A stretch of 64,000 nt of DNA from Morchella semilibera (lineage: Eukaryota > Ascomycota > Pezizomycetes > Pezizales > Morchellaceae): positions 1,085,973-1,149,972 of the forward strand of contig WBVU01000003.1 of assembly GCA_009192285.1 (NCBI GenBank). Reading direction: 5' to 3'. Shown piece after piece: positions 36,492-46,825 of this stretch. Below the pieces are notes generated by a model. It was not told where the DNA came from and did no database searches. It worked only from the letters and a program-made list of their open reading frames with translations. Numbering within the stretch: position 1 is the first letter of the stretch; the number at the start of each line of letters is the position of its first letter. The position numbers were made by a program, and so were the translations under genes.

Positions 36492-37928
36492 CTATTCCCA
36501 CCCCGGTTCGGCTCCCAACCCAACCCACTCTTTCATTTTTCTAGCGACCTCCTCGACTGTCATCTGGAACTGGTTCTGCGCGAACCGCTCGAGCGATTTA
36601 GGATTTTTCTCCGGCCTAGCGCGGGCTTTCCTCTTCTCCTCCCTCTCTTTCTCCCTTTGGGCCCTCTTGCCCTCCTTCTCCTGGGCCTTGGCTTTCTTGT
36701 GCTCCTCTTCGGCCTGCAGCTTTACGCGAAGCTCGGCCTTGCGTGCCTCTTCCTTATGGAGCTTTGCGAGGGCACTCCTGACGCGTGTAGCTCTCTTCTC
36801 GGAGTCGCGGCGCTCACGAGGGGTAGGCTCGCGCTCGGCGCGCTCAGCGAAATGCTTCGAGGCAATTTCCATTTGGAGGGCGGTAGAGCGTTGGACATCA
36901 AGAGAAATACGTTCGCGCGTGGTGGTTAGGCGGATAGCCTGTTGAGCGCGGAGCTCAGAAATGAGGTTGACTGGGGGCGGGTCGTGAAAATTCTCGCTGC
37001 CTGTGTTGAGGATTTCGGTGGCGAGGCGGGGACGAGAAGGGGGGCGAGAAGAGGGAAGGGAGGAGTGCCGGGAGGAGGGACGTTGCTGTGAGGGGCGGGT
37101 AGCGGTGAGCATGGGAATAGATGCCATAGGGCCAGAAATTGGGCGGACACCCCCAATCGGCGGGAGAACGTAGGGGAGATCTTTAGGGCTCGGCGGTGCA
37201 CGCGGCCTGCGTGGCGGCTCGGGTGGCTGGATGTCTATGAGTGGCGGTATATAATAAGGAAGATCAACGACCACTGGGCGGGGAGGATCCTTGCCCCTCC
37301 TTAAGCTCCCTAGGATGCTAGGGCGGACTGTGTCTGCGCTCTTTCTAATGCTTTCGAGGAGACTGGGTCGTGAAAGTTCCGAGCTGGGCGAGTGTGGTTC
37401 TTTGCGGAGGTCGGGGGCACTTCTAAGCTTCTGGAGCTTTTGAGGTACCCTCGGAGACTGAGGTCCTACCTCATTACCTTGAATGGGGAGTGTTGGAACC
37501 GTCAATTGGCCCTTGGCGGGGGGACTACCGGCCTTACTTAGACCAGCATCGATAGAGCCGGTACAAGAATTGTCCCCGTTATCCTGAGTCAACGTGATAG
37601 TCGGGATGGCTGCCATTGTCGCATTATCTTTTGGTGGTTGAGCGGTGTTGGTGATTTTTTTGTGGGGCGCGGCAGATTTCCCCCCCGTTGGGGTACCGGC
37701 CGGACCAAAGGGCTCGTATGGCGGCTCTCCCCTAATGTTCATGTGTTCGTGGAAGCGTGACGAATAGGAGCTGGAACATGGACTATCGCCATAAGAACCA
37801 TAGCCTGAGCCAGATGCTTGGCTTTGTAGGGTAACGTGAAACCCCCTGTATTCAGGTGAAGCGGGCTCGACGGGTGGGTTTGGGTATGGATAAGGGTTTG
37901 GGTATGGGAGATAGCCGTACTCGGACAT
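36492..37928 (-). CDS. Intronless 478-aa Pro-rich, coiled-coil protein
   Basis: Not recognised. A single exon starts at the ATG at 37928 (MSEYGYLPYPNP) and stops at 36492. The N-terminus is Tyr/Pro/Asn-rich with alternating YPNP motifs. The middle (residues about 70-340) is Pro/Ser-rich, with a PSRPPSRPR-like stretch and SPR sites. From about residue 365 it becomes a highly charged Glu/Lys/Arg single helix or coiled coil about 85 residues long. It ends with MTVEEVARKMKEWVGLG, which looks like an amphipathic helix. A large part of the opposite strand is also open because of the charged-helix composition; those frames are shadows. The disordered-plus-coiled-coil design suggests an adaptor, which is inference only. 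Confidence 0.75.
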   Translation of the reverse strand: MSEYGYLPYPNPYPYPNPPVEPASPEYRGFHVTLQSQASGSGYGSYGDSPCSSSYSSRFHEHMNIRGEPPYEPFGPAGTPTGGKSAAPHKKITNTAQPPKDNATMAAIPTITLTQDNGDNSCTGSIDAGLSKAGSPPAKGQLTVPTLPIQGNEVGPQSPRVPQKLQKLRSAPDLRKEPHSPSSELSRPSLLESIRKSADTVRPSILGSLRRGKDPPRPVVVDLPYYIPPLIDIQPPEPPRRPRAPPSPKDLPYVLPPIGGVRPISGPMASIPMLTATRPSQQRPSSRHSSLPSSRPPSRPRLATEILNTGSENFHDPPPVNLISELRAQQAIRLTTTRERISLDVQRSTALQMEIASKHFAERAEREPTPRERRDSEKRATRVRSALAKLHKEEARKAELRVKLQAEEEHKKAKAQEKEGKRAQREKEREEKRKARARPEKNPKSLERFAQNQFQMTVEEVARKMKEWVGLGAEPGWE

Positions 37929-39754
37929 TGGGGATGAGGGGAGATAATATGCAGTGTAAATAACGGGAGATAATTGTGAATGAAAGGTTAAGGGGAGTGG
38001 ATATCGACTCTAGGGATGAAGGCGATGTGAGTTGAATGAAGGGTGTATGGTGAGGTTGCAGGTTTGTTGCTGGGGGAGGCATGTGAATAGGCCAGTATGC
38101 ATTTAGATAAATGTACGCTTGCCACACCTATTCTCTACCACACCCCCAACACCCTTATTGGAGGACGAAAGGTGAGACAAGCACTCAGTAAACAAAAGGG
38201 TACCAATCAACCTTTATTCCTACAAAATACAAACCAATAAATGCAAATACGCTTTCCACATTCAACCGTAGCCCACCTACACCGAGATAATTTTAAAAGT
38301 GTTCACATTCCTGACCCACGCTGAACAGACGACCGACTATATTTACGTCCTGAGCAGGTATATATGAAATTAAAACCAAACTTTTTTCATGGTGATTGGT
38401 TATACCATTATCTTCACGCCGTATCACTCGGCGTTTACAGTTCCGATAATTGGCTTCAACCTCTTGGCTTAGTCTTCCATGTGACTCTGTTTTAATAGAA
38501 GGTATGTCTAAATCGGTACTAGCACTCACAAAGATGTTATTTTCTAAGTATGCTCACACTTCTTTGGCCAATTGTGGACTAAAGAGCGGGTACAAATAAT
38601 TACACCAAGACCTTTCACTATCCCCATCAGCGTATTTTTACATCACTTCTTCAGAAGTCCAACCTCGATATCACACGTCTCACATCAGTTCGACTGTTAT
38701 CAAGGCCCTCAGCTTAGTTTGCAACAACTCAGAAAATAACCCGGCCCATATTGAAATCTTGCCACCGTAACCCCAAACAACGTCAGACCAAGGCCCATAG
38801 CTATATGCCTGGTTTCCAACGACTTGCTGCCCCACTATCCATGCCGGTCATACCCCATCACTCGCGCCAAGCCGTCTTCACAACAGCCGCAGTGCCCTTG
38901 ACACAGCTGACTCGAACAAGCAACCAGGGAGATCAAAGAGCCAAGACGTTCCAAAGGTAGGAGAAAGGCGTGCCTTTACTACATGTACTTATATAGCCCC
39001 ATTCCTTACCTTGTTAAGTAAAGCCCCCCCTCTTGAGTATCATCCGCTCAAAGGTAATAGGATTAGAGGAAGAAAACCTCGCCAAAGTCTGAGCCCTCCG
39101 GACCGTGCTGAAGAACTAGGTAGCTACTGTGGAGACTACGAATCGGGATAATCAAACTGTGATCACAGGAGTTATTTGCAGATTTGGATATGTAGCATAT
39201 CGCGCGTGTGTATAGGAATTTCACACTCCTCTTATAGCTTTGATAGATTCAATAGTTTCGCGATATATATCTAAGTCTCTAAGCGAAGTCCACCTCAAAG
39301 CTCAGAAAACTTCAAGTGTCTCCTTATTACCTAGTTATCCCAAAGCCCAAGACAACCAAGATCGAAACAATCGCCCTGGAAACAACGCAGACTAATCTCG
39401 AGCTAGAAGAGCACACGTAGTAGTATTGTCCATTCTCCCCACCACCTCAACATTGCCCTCAGCTAAACAGTCAATTCGTGGCTCACCCCAGTCCCACACT
39501 CAGTACAAACCCTAATCAAAACCCACTATATCCCCTTTTCTCCTTCCGCGATACATTACTGGTAACAATAGTAAAAGATACCCTCCGAAGCGATATACGA
39601 TCACCAACTCAGAAAGCTAAATCATCCACTCCTCCATTCTTCTATCCATCTCATCGTCCTTCAACTCGTTCGCATCGTCCGCCTCTTCATCCAACATGAG
39701 CTCAGGCATAATTGCTGGTGAGTTCCAATAGGTATACCTTCCCACAAACAACAG
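37929..39754. other. Intergenic region, no supported gene
   Basis: A minus-strand open stretch at 38293-38550 reads like protein (with VNIVGRLFSVGQE near its end) but begins with GTG, lacks a visible acceptor and partner exon, and is left unassigned. The remaining small ORFs are unremarkable. Confidence 0.35.
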
Positions 39755-40603
39755 TTAGTCTTCCGTGCTTTCATCGCTCCCTACGCTAAACCTCCTTTTG
39801 AAACAAGAAATAAACCGAGACACTAACCCATCTTGTTCATACATGACTGCCTCATTTGACTCGATCTCCGTATCGGAGCTAAATGATGATACCTCACGCC
39901 TAATCGGTTTTGGCACCGGACTATTTTCTGGCGACTCCCACCACTCAGCCTGCTGCGATGGTGTACGTTGCTCAGCTCCCTCTTCAGCCTCGATAAGCTC
40001 GGGGACCTGGTACAGCTGGCCCGGCCAGAAATCTGCAGGTGGTGACTTGTGCTCATCATCGTGGACGAGGTCAGGGACATCGGAGACGTCGTAGTCGGAT
40101 GGCTGGTGACGCGGATAATCGACCTTCCTATCACGGCCTTCCATGTTCTTGCCGAGGGTGACGTGGGGGCTGCTACGAGGAGAGGCAGCTCCGTCACTAC
40201 TATCAATGTATCCAAAGATTCTTTTAGCGAGCTCCCTCGGCATCCGGGCGATATCACGGTCGCTGCGGCGGCAGTACGTGTAGTATCTTTCAGGCGACTG
40301 TTCATAGCAGTGATGTGGCGGGGCACACTCGTGACCGGGCCAACCATGGTACTTGTAGAATTCCATGAGAAAGTTCAAGAAGGAACGATCATCATCGATG
40401 CAGCGTGTATTGAAGAGTGAGATAAGACGAGCTTCAGAGTCATCGAACCGCTCTGGATGCTCATCGAGACAGTCTTGACATGGTTCTTCGCTGTACTCGT
40501 GGATGAGATTGGGGTGAATGGTGTCGGAACATTCTAAGTCTGTTTTTGTCGACACGAACACTGGGTGAAAGCACCCGTGGTGTGTCATAATATTAATGCA
40601 CAT
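39755..40603 (-). CDS. Intronless Cys/His-rich N-terminal protein (282 aa)
   Basis: Not recognised. The first true ATG is at 40603 (MCINIMTHHGCFHP); two further codons upstream exist only if a TTG start is allowed. The first 115 residues hold nine cysteines (2, 11, 25, 42, 45, 68, 93, 99, 111) and several histidines, including C42-x2-C45 and a HECAPPHHC cluster. This pattern suggests a metal-binding or disulfide-stabilised fold. Residues 115-135 form a likely helix (DIARMPRELAKRIFGYI). The rest is acidic and disordered, ending FISCFKRRFSVGSDESTED. No signal peptide is seen, so an intracellular zinc-binding role is more likely than secretion. A TATAAA element lies about 150 bp upstream. Confidence 0.75.
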   Translation of the reverse strand: MCINIMTHHGCFHPVFVSTKTDLECSDTIHPNLIHEYSEEPCQDCLDEHPERFDDSEARLISLFNTRCIDDDRSFLNFLMEFYKYHGWPGHECAPPHHCYEQSPERYYTYCRRSDRDIARMPRELAKRIFGYIDSSDGAASPRSSPHVTLGKNMEGRDRKVDYPRHQPSDYDVSDVPDLVHDDEHKSPPADFWPGQLYQVPELIEAEEGAEQRTPSQQAEWWESPENSPVPKPIRREVSSFSSDTEIESNEAVMYEQDGLVSRFISCFKRRFSVGSDESTED

Positions 40604-43512
40604 TGTCAAGCAGCTTTAAAGCAAGGGATAGGAATTAAGCCTTGGGGCAGGAGGTCAGCAGCAGATGTGCTGCTGTCTTTGTGTAGTACGATGGTGATGG
40701 TTGTGGGTGAGGTTGTGGTGAGAGAGAACGTATTGTATGTGGGTGGTGGATTTATACTCAGTTGTTGAGTGATTGGGACTCAACTGGTAGCGGCTCTTGA
40801 AAATATGTTTGGCTGAGATTGGGAAACATGTTTTTCAAGACTGGTTATGTGGTTGCGGATGGGAAAGATATATACGGATCCGGTAATACCATGACTTGTG
40901 TATTTTTTACATTCAATAGACGTCTTTGCTCCACCCAGGGATGGTATACAAAGGATTTGGAGATCCCCAGGTATTTCCACCACCTTGGAGCGCGTCTCTC
41001 ATGTTGTATGGGGCTAAAAAGTAGGTAATATCCATCATATAATTGATCACACCATAGAATTAATTTTCATTCAACCTTATGTGCTACAGGGGCCACAAAT
41101 TCAAGGGGGAGGTGGGAACCTACCCACCGACAACATATTGACACATCGCAACGGGTTTTGTGATGGGGGGGATCCATGTATACTTATATCTTGCTGACCT
41201 ACTATTCTATGTTACCATCTGGATGCCCCATGCAGCTGCCCCTTGCAACCCAAGCCAAAGAAAGCACTCATGAACAAACGAACCGGACCAGCGTCGAGCT
41301 CTACGCTAGCTTCATACATGCTAGAGGGTCTATTATCACGAAGTACAAACACATGTACCCTTGTTATGTACAAATCATTCAAAGACGGTCTATTCGGTGA
41401 GGGGGAACTCCATAGAAACCGAACCATCCTTCCTAGCAAGCGCCCAGACCTACCCCGCGTACTCGCGGGAAAGGATATTGATTGGTTTGTGTCCCACAAA
41501 ACACTCCCTCGTTTGTAATGCTAACAGGTTGTCTTGGACAGATTTGGGCTTTCTTTTGCTTAGTTCGAGTGAGCCTTTGTGATTTGCCAAGCCGCCAACT
41601 TCATCGCAGCACATGCACCACACTCTTTTGTTTTTTTTGTATCGCTAACGCCCGCCCCAGAGGTACGTGGGGGTGGTGCGACAGAAACACTAGCATTTGT
41701 GGAGCGTAGACGCTTACTTTTGTCTTCAGTTAGCTTTCCCCACCAGGCTCTACCGCGGAGTATTTTTCTAATGGGCCGCAAATACCAACTGTCATAGACA
41801 TGATGGTGTGATCTACACATACACGTTGGAGCGCGATTGTCCGGTGTGATATGGCCGAGTGGTTTTGTGTGATTCAAGTGCAGAGATGGTCGAGAATCCC
41901 CACCCCTTGGTGCTTCAAAAACAGCCCGTTAATGAGCATTGGCCCACCTACGAGCTCACCGCCACGGAGCTTGGGGCTCACTCTTTGAATGAAGAGGTTT
42001 ACCCCCCACCTCGAATAACTACGAGTGTACACATGCCTCTTTGCGACCTACCGTTTCATCCCTCAACATCTGCTTACACAGGCACCCAGCCCCATGTTTT
42101 AAGGAAAGAGACAACGAGGCACTACATGCGTTTCTTTCGGAATATAATCTGATTCCATTACTCTCGTGTGCGTGTCCTTCCGGCCGCCAATCCGTCAACA
42201 CCTCATCTCGTTCGTGTCTAAACGCGCAGCTCGCCCGCAAACCAGACCCCCGAGAACCTAAGCGGAAATCGGCCCTATAAAGCGCTGATAAGGGGGCTAG
42301 GCACTCATTCCCACTCCTTCGTCTCTCCCTTTTCTCCAACCTCTTGCAGCCGCACTGGTAAGTGGACCCTTCAATGCCAAGCCACCGTTAGCCGCCGCCG
42401 TCGCAAGGGCTCGAGATGCAAATCATCGCGCAGAATAGGAAAAAGAGGACACATAGAGAGGAATCAATGGGCATGGGCTGTTGTGAGTCACCGCCTCCAG
42501 CACATGAAGGGGCCGCCCCCCATTATCGGGGTATGTGGATGGTTTTTTCCGCGGTTGGTTGTGGCCCACAAAATATCGAGATATATATTGCACGCGACGA
42601 CTCGAATCTGCGTCAGTAATCCCTTTGCCCGTTGACGGATATGAACCGGCAAAAGGGGAATCCCTGAGAATGGGTCCATAGCGGGAAGGATAGGCTATAT
42701 ATAGGAGAGATGTACTGATTATTTAGCAATGTGGTTGAAGGATACAATACTACCAATAGTTACATTTTTAACAAATTCTATCCTACATATTACCGCGCCC
42801 TCAGTGTTACAATTGATGCCTTGGTCAAGAGATTATGTGTATTTAGGGAGATATTGGACACCGTCATCCTTTCGTTGGTTCAGGAAATCTAAGCCTGGCC
42901 ATTGGCTGTATTGAGCTGCCTCTGACCGGTAGTTCTGCTTATGGAATGGGAATGTAATTGTATACAACTTTACAGTAGTTTCTTAGTTTGGAAAGATAAA
43001 TGGGTGATTTATGCATCTTTATGGGAATTGAATAGGCTGCTTGAGACGAGTGGTTTTCTTCTGGCCAAAGTAGACGCAAATGCCTTTCACCATTTGTTGT
43101 GCAAGCTCATTCACTGAACAATGACGCTCTCTAGTGAACCACGATGTAAAGGTTCATCTATAAACCCCCTCCAGAGATGGCCTCTAACAATTTGCCTTTG
43201 GATGGGGCACAGTAAAGTACTCTATAACAAGATGAGGTGACTCCCAAACAGCAGATCCCGCAGGTTATACCTCCGAGGTGAACAGGTGTACTACACAAGT
43301 GAAATCTCAAACACATAGGACTACACACAGTAAAACAACAGAGATCTAATACTAATGGTTTTGAAGAGTACAATTGGTTAGAACTGACATTAAACACCTA
43401 CCATACTACTTGATGTTACACCCAAGTATCACAACCAAGGGAGATTAAAAGAAGGAAGTAGTGATTTTTTATTTACTTAAGGCTCCCCCACTATTTAACC
43501 CAGGCATCCTTC
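40604..43512. other. 2.9-kb intergenic region
   Basis: No supported gene. The left edge is the promoter of the gene at 39755-40603. Overlapping ORFs between 41212 and 42340 on both strands cancel each other. A 61-codon ORF at 42729-42914 (plus) begins with a true ATG and a hydrophobic stretch but has nothing else to support it. A TGGCCGAGTGG sequence at 41852-41862 resembles a tRNA A box without the rest of a tRNA. Confidence 0.4.
40750..40757 (-). promoter_or_regulatory. Putative TATA box for the Cys/His-rich gene
   Basis: TATAAA on the minus strand (TTTATA on the plus), about 150 bp upstream of the ATG at 40603. A pyrimidine/A-rich stretch follows. It is a consensus match only. Confidence 0.3.
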
Positions 43513-44386
43513 CTATAAAGCTAAGATTGCAATGCCGAGAGCAATGAATGCTCCAGCAGAGAGAAGAACCGGGTCCACACCGTTTGCGGAGTTTGAAAGC
43601 GCGGGGGGCGTGGGAGCTGAAATGGTACCATTGGTGGCGGTAGGGGTAGCACTAGTGACCAAATTGACCGTGTTAGTAATATCGCTGGTACTGACGACGG
43701 TGCCGTTATTGACCAGGCTATTGGTGGGGGCTGACATCATGGGAGTAGTTGCATTTCCAGGTGTATGCTGAGTGGGCTGCGCGGCCGTTGACATCCCAGT
43801 GAGAGTGTCGTAAGTGAAAACTGCAAACAAATGGTTAGAAATATGAAAAAAAAAAAAAAAAAAAAAAAAGATAAGGCGATGACATTCGTACCTGGAAGGG
43901 AAACGGGACCGTTTTCCATGTCATCAAAGTCCTCCACCCCATCATCTTCTTTTCCCATGACTGTGAGCGTGAGAATGCTCAGCTGCAATATCTTTCGTGG
44001 CTGTTGGTAACATCGGGGCGACAGGCTCGGTACTGGTGGCTCCCACAGCGGTGACCATGGTCATCAGCATACCGCCAAGGCCTTCAGTCATATCCGGGAG
44101 TGTGGTGATGGTGGTGATGATCATCCCCTCCGGAGGGGTAAACTCATTTGCTGCTACCGCACCAATATCCACTTGAGGAAGCATAAACTCCTCGAAATCA
44201 AGGTTGTTATCGAAATCGTCCTCTGTGAGATCTCTCCCCTCTCTATTATGTGTTAGACACCCATTGAAAGATAAATCATCACAGGTATACAAGGGAAAGG
44301 AAAGCATACTTAAGGGGAAACGAGAAGGCCGGGGCAACCGCCATGAGCATAGCGGCGATAGCGACAGTGAGAATAGAGAAATGCAT
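43513..44386 (-). CDS. Secreted, GPI-anchor-type surface protein
   Basis: A cell-surface protein by architecture. The ATG at 44386 begins a clear signal peptide (MHFSILTVAIAAMLMAVAPA). At the C-terminus an Asn/Ser-rich site (SNSANG) is followed by a hydrophobic tail (LLSAGAFIALGIAILAL), the usual GPI-attachment layout. Exon 1 is 44310-44386. Intron 1 (44243-44309) has GTATGC, a CTAAC branch site and AATAG. Exon 2 begins at 44242 and ends at one of two donors in the same phase (GTATGC or GTACCG, about 40 bp apart). Exon 3 is 43892-43960. Intron 3 (43821-43891) holds T24 on the coding strand. Exon 4 is 43513-43820. The mature protein is about 180-200 residues: acidic first, then Thr/Ser/Pro/Ala-rich with several N-glycosylation sequons (NGT, NAT), as in fungal wall mannoproteins. 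No enzymatic domain is seen. Confidence 0.75.
43846..43869. repeat. A24 homopolymer inside an intron
   Basis: Twenty-four consecutive A on the plus strand (T24 on the coding strand), within the last intron of the GPI-type gene. It lies upstream of the CAG acceptor, so it extends the intron's polypyrimidine tract. Confidence 0.95.
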
Positions 44387-45622
44387 GTTGTGTCAACGAG
44401 GGTAGCGATTTCTTTTACTTCTGGCAAATAATGAGAGAAGAATGGAATGTTGGTTATGGCGAAGAATTAACTTTTTGCTAGAAAGAAGGTGATGGTGAAG
44501 GAAGGTTGATGTGCGAGGGGGGAGGGGGAAGGGTTAATGAGGAAGGTTAGCCAAGACGAAAGGAGGAAACGTGGACGTGAGTTGTGCTTTGTGTGGAGGG
44601 AATTTTCAGATGGGACTGCTTTGTGTAGACAGATATTTGTGCAGACCCGTGTGCTGCCAGCTTTCAATAGGGCAGGACACTATTTCAATGTGTATATCCC
44701 TGCCTTGTCGCCTTTTGGCCCAACCTTATATACATGTATATACATGTATGCACATATAAGTACATAGGGGCAACTAAATGTAACATTCTCCATAGACTCT
44801 GTCTTAAATAACATTTCAATCCGTGAGGTACCTATCTCAATGTTTTCCCTCTTATTTAGTATTCGGCTACATGGTCGCGTCGCGTTTCCCAGAATCATTC
44901 TACGAATCCTACGAAAGCGAATTGTAACTTTGGTGTCTCCCCTCCAACCTTTGACTAAGATTTAGACAGGAGCAGTTTTTTATCTTTGAGGGTACCGGGG
45001 CGTCATGTCATGCCTCTAGACGAGAATACACCAGAACAGTGCGTAAACATGAGAGAGGTGGGTGAATGATTGGAGGTTAATTTTCCATTTGTACCTATGT
45101 ATATTGAGGCTGGAACCTTTTGGCTTGGCTAAAATCCGTTCAAAACCGGGTAAAACTTGCCTACTCACTAATCGTGGCTCATGTTTTCCTTTTAATCCCC
45201 GGTGGTGGAGGAGCGTCACCACCCATCACTCGCAGTACTCCCCACCCCCGCTTTTGGCGCCGCAGCCTCACCACCCTAGTGCGATCAGATTTCTCAGAGT
45301 GTCATCCATTTGATAACCCACCTGCCTGTCCCTAGCTTTAGAGCTGATATTCTATACCAGGGGCCCTTGCCAGAAATTCACAAATGAACGCACCTCAGAG
45401 CTACACTAGCTGCCTTCATGATCTCCACTTCCAAGCTATCTGACCCATTAGGACCTATTTCAAGGTGTTATTATATTTCAAGCTCGGTAATATAACCTAC
45501 GGGCTTGTATACTACTTAATCTCCCACTAAAAATACAGTTTAATGGATACGAACCTGTAGGGGCTACATCATTGCTGAATTTCTGTCATTTACCCTACAT
45601 CTTTGATCGAACTCCCTTCATC
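44387..45622. other. Intergenic region, no gene seen
   Basis: This is the promoter side of the GPI-type gene and the 3' side of the gene at 45623-46408. It contains a small TATACATG-type microsatellite at about 44728-44750. No supported gene is present. Confidence 0.45.
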
Positions 45623-46408
45623 TCATGGCCACTCCTCTATAGACCTTTTTACTCGCTCCAAGCCCTCCCAATCGTGCGCATCTTGGTACATCTTCATAAT
45701 CTCCGTCGGCCCAATCGAGTTCCCCGTCACAACCTCTCCTTCGCTGTCAACGTCTACAATAGTCTCCACCATTGTCCAATTGTCCCTCTTCGGGAGAATG
45801 ACTGCCTCATGCTCTGGGAAATACCCGGAGGGAAATTCGGCTCTCTGTTCTGCTGTCCGCGGTACCACAGGCACCCACTGTGGCGGATTCTGACCACAAA
45901 TCTCTACCAGCTTTTGGTAGTTCTTATGCGCGGACCTTGGCAGCTTCCACTTTCCTTTCTCCCTTATCGTGCTGCCCTGGTACTCGTTTACGGCCTGCCA
46001 GACATCCCTTATCTGTTCTCTCGTGCGATGCTCCTCCGGGACCCTCATGATCATGACCGCCTTTTTCAAAAGCTTCGTGGTACGCTCTACGCTGCGTGTT
46101 TTCGCCATCCACTCATTACGTGTCGTAGTTGGCAACGGAGGGACGCGAACCCAGTAGTCAAGGGAGGCGCGGTCAAGATCGTGCTTCTTGGTCCATGCGA
46201 AGTGCGGCGATATATCGTTGTCAGCTGGTCTTTTAATCTCAAATTTAGGCGAGGCGTCCTCGACCCTGCGGCCTCCATCAAGGGGTGTACCTTTAGATTT
46301 GGGGACGGGGGGGTGCCAGGGTATGATGGTAGATCGCGCGAGAGCCAGACGAGCTGCTCGCTCATCTTCGGGGATTTGGCCCGAATGTACGGCTGTTCTA
46401 GTTGTCAT
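45623..46408 (-). CDS. Intronless 261-aa protein, unknown
   Basis: Not recognised. The first ATG in the frame is at 46408 (MTTRTAVHSGQ); the frame itself is open five codons further to a GTG. It stops at 45623. There is no signal peptide or membrane segment. The N-terminal 75 residues are polar with a proline-rich patch (IIPWHPPVPKS). From about residue 75 the protein looks folded: DYWVRVPPLPTTTRNEWMAK, then helices (VERTTKLLKKAVMIMRV, REQIRDVWQAVNEYQG), NYQKLVEICG, and a C-terminal helix (EIMKMYQDAHDWEGLERVK). There are eight or more tryptophans, several near WP/WV pairs. The opposite strand is open for 282 codons in this segment, but its translation (many Cys/Leu/Arg, no domain sense) looks like a shadow. 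Confidence 0.65.
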   Translation of the reverse strand: MTTRTAVHSGQIPEDERAARLALARSTIIPWHPPVPKSKGTPLDGGRRVEDASPKFEIKRPADNDISPHFAWTKKHDLDRASLDYWVRVPPLPTTTRNEWMAKTRSVERTTKLLKKAVMIMRVPEEHRTREQIRDVWQAVNEYQGSTIREKGKWKLPRSAHKNYQKLVEICGQNPPQWVPVVPRTAEQRAEFPSGYFPEHEAVILPKRDNWTMVETIVDVDSEGEVVTGNSIGPTEIMKMYQDAHDWEGLERVKRSIEEWP

Positions 46409-46812
46409 TTTGCTGCTTGACACGATATCGAGTGTATTTTGGGGGACAAGAAGAGATCGTAAGGGTCTGCAAGGCTTAGAGATAAGTCTTTGCCTTATAT
46501 TAGTGAGTTCGCTTAGGTGGGGTGGGGTGTGGTTGCGTCTTGTGAGACAAAGAACAAATTTCTTTTAGTAGTGTGAAGACAAAGAAATAAAACAAATAAA
46601 GCTCTTTGTTCACATACCCTTCATAGCCGCGAGGCGAGGCGAAGCAAATCTGCCATTGGGTAGACCCCTCTGTTCTCAACCCTAGCATCACCTCTATGAA
46701 ACCTTGTCTCCTGAAACAACTATAGTCTTCCCTGGTGTATAACGAGCGAGTACTGGTTTTCCCCCTGGTACCAAGCGCTCGTCTTCCGGTGAATAGGAAT
46801 AGTACTCTACAT

Positions 46813-46825
46813 CCCCCCCCCCCCC
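46813..46825. repeat. C13 homopolymer
   Basis: Thirteen consecutive C on the plus strand, about 405 bp upstream of the minus-strand ATG at 46408. Confidence 0.9.

Noticed and set aside
36424-36945. Two plus-strand ORFs of 154 and 173 codons
   Set aside because: They are antisense shadows of the Glu/Lys/Arg coiled coil of the minus-strand gene; such codons give Leu/Ser/Phe-rich open antisense frames.
38293-38550. Minus-strand open stretch that reads like protein
   Set aside because: No ATG, no convincing splice acceptor and no neighbouring exon in a compatible frame.
41852-41862. TGGCCGAGTGG, matching a tRNA A box
   Set aside because: There is no matching acceptor stem, anticodon arm or TTCRA T-loop within the expected distance; GGTCGAGAATCC downstream is only a poor B-box match.
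45572-46420. 282-codon plus-strand ORF opposite the gene at 45623-46408
   Set aside because: Leu/Arg/Cys-rich translation with no structural sense; the minus-strand frame has balanced composition, a true ATG and helix-like segments.
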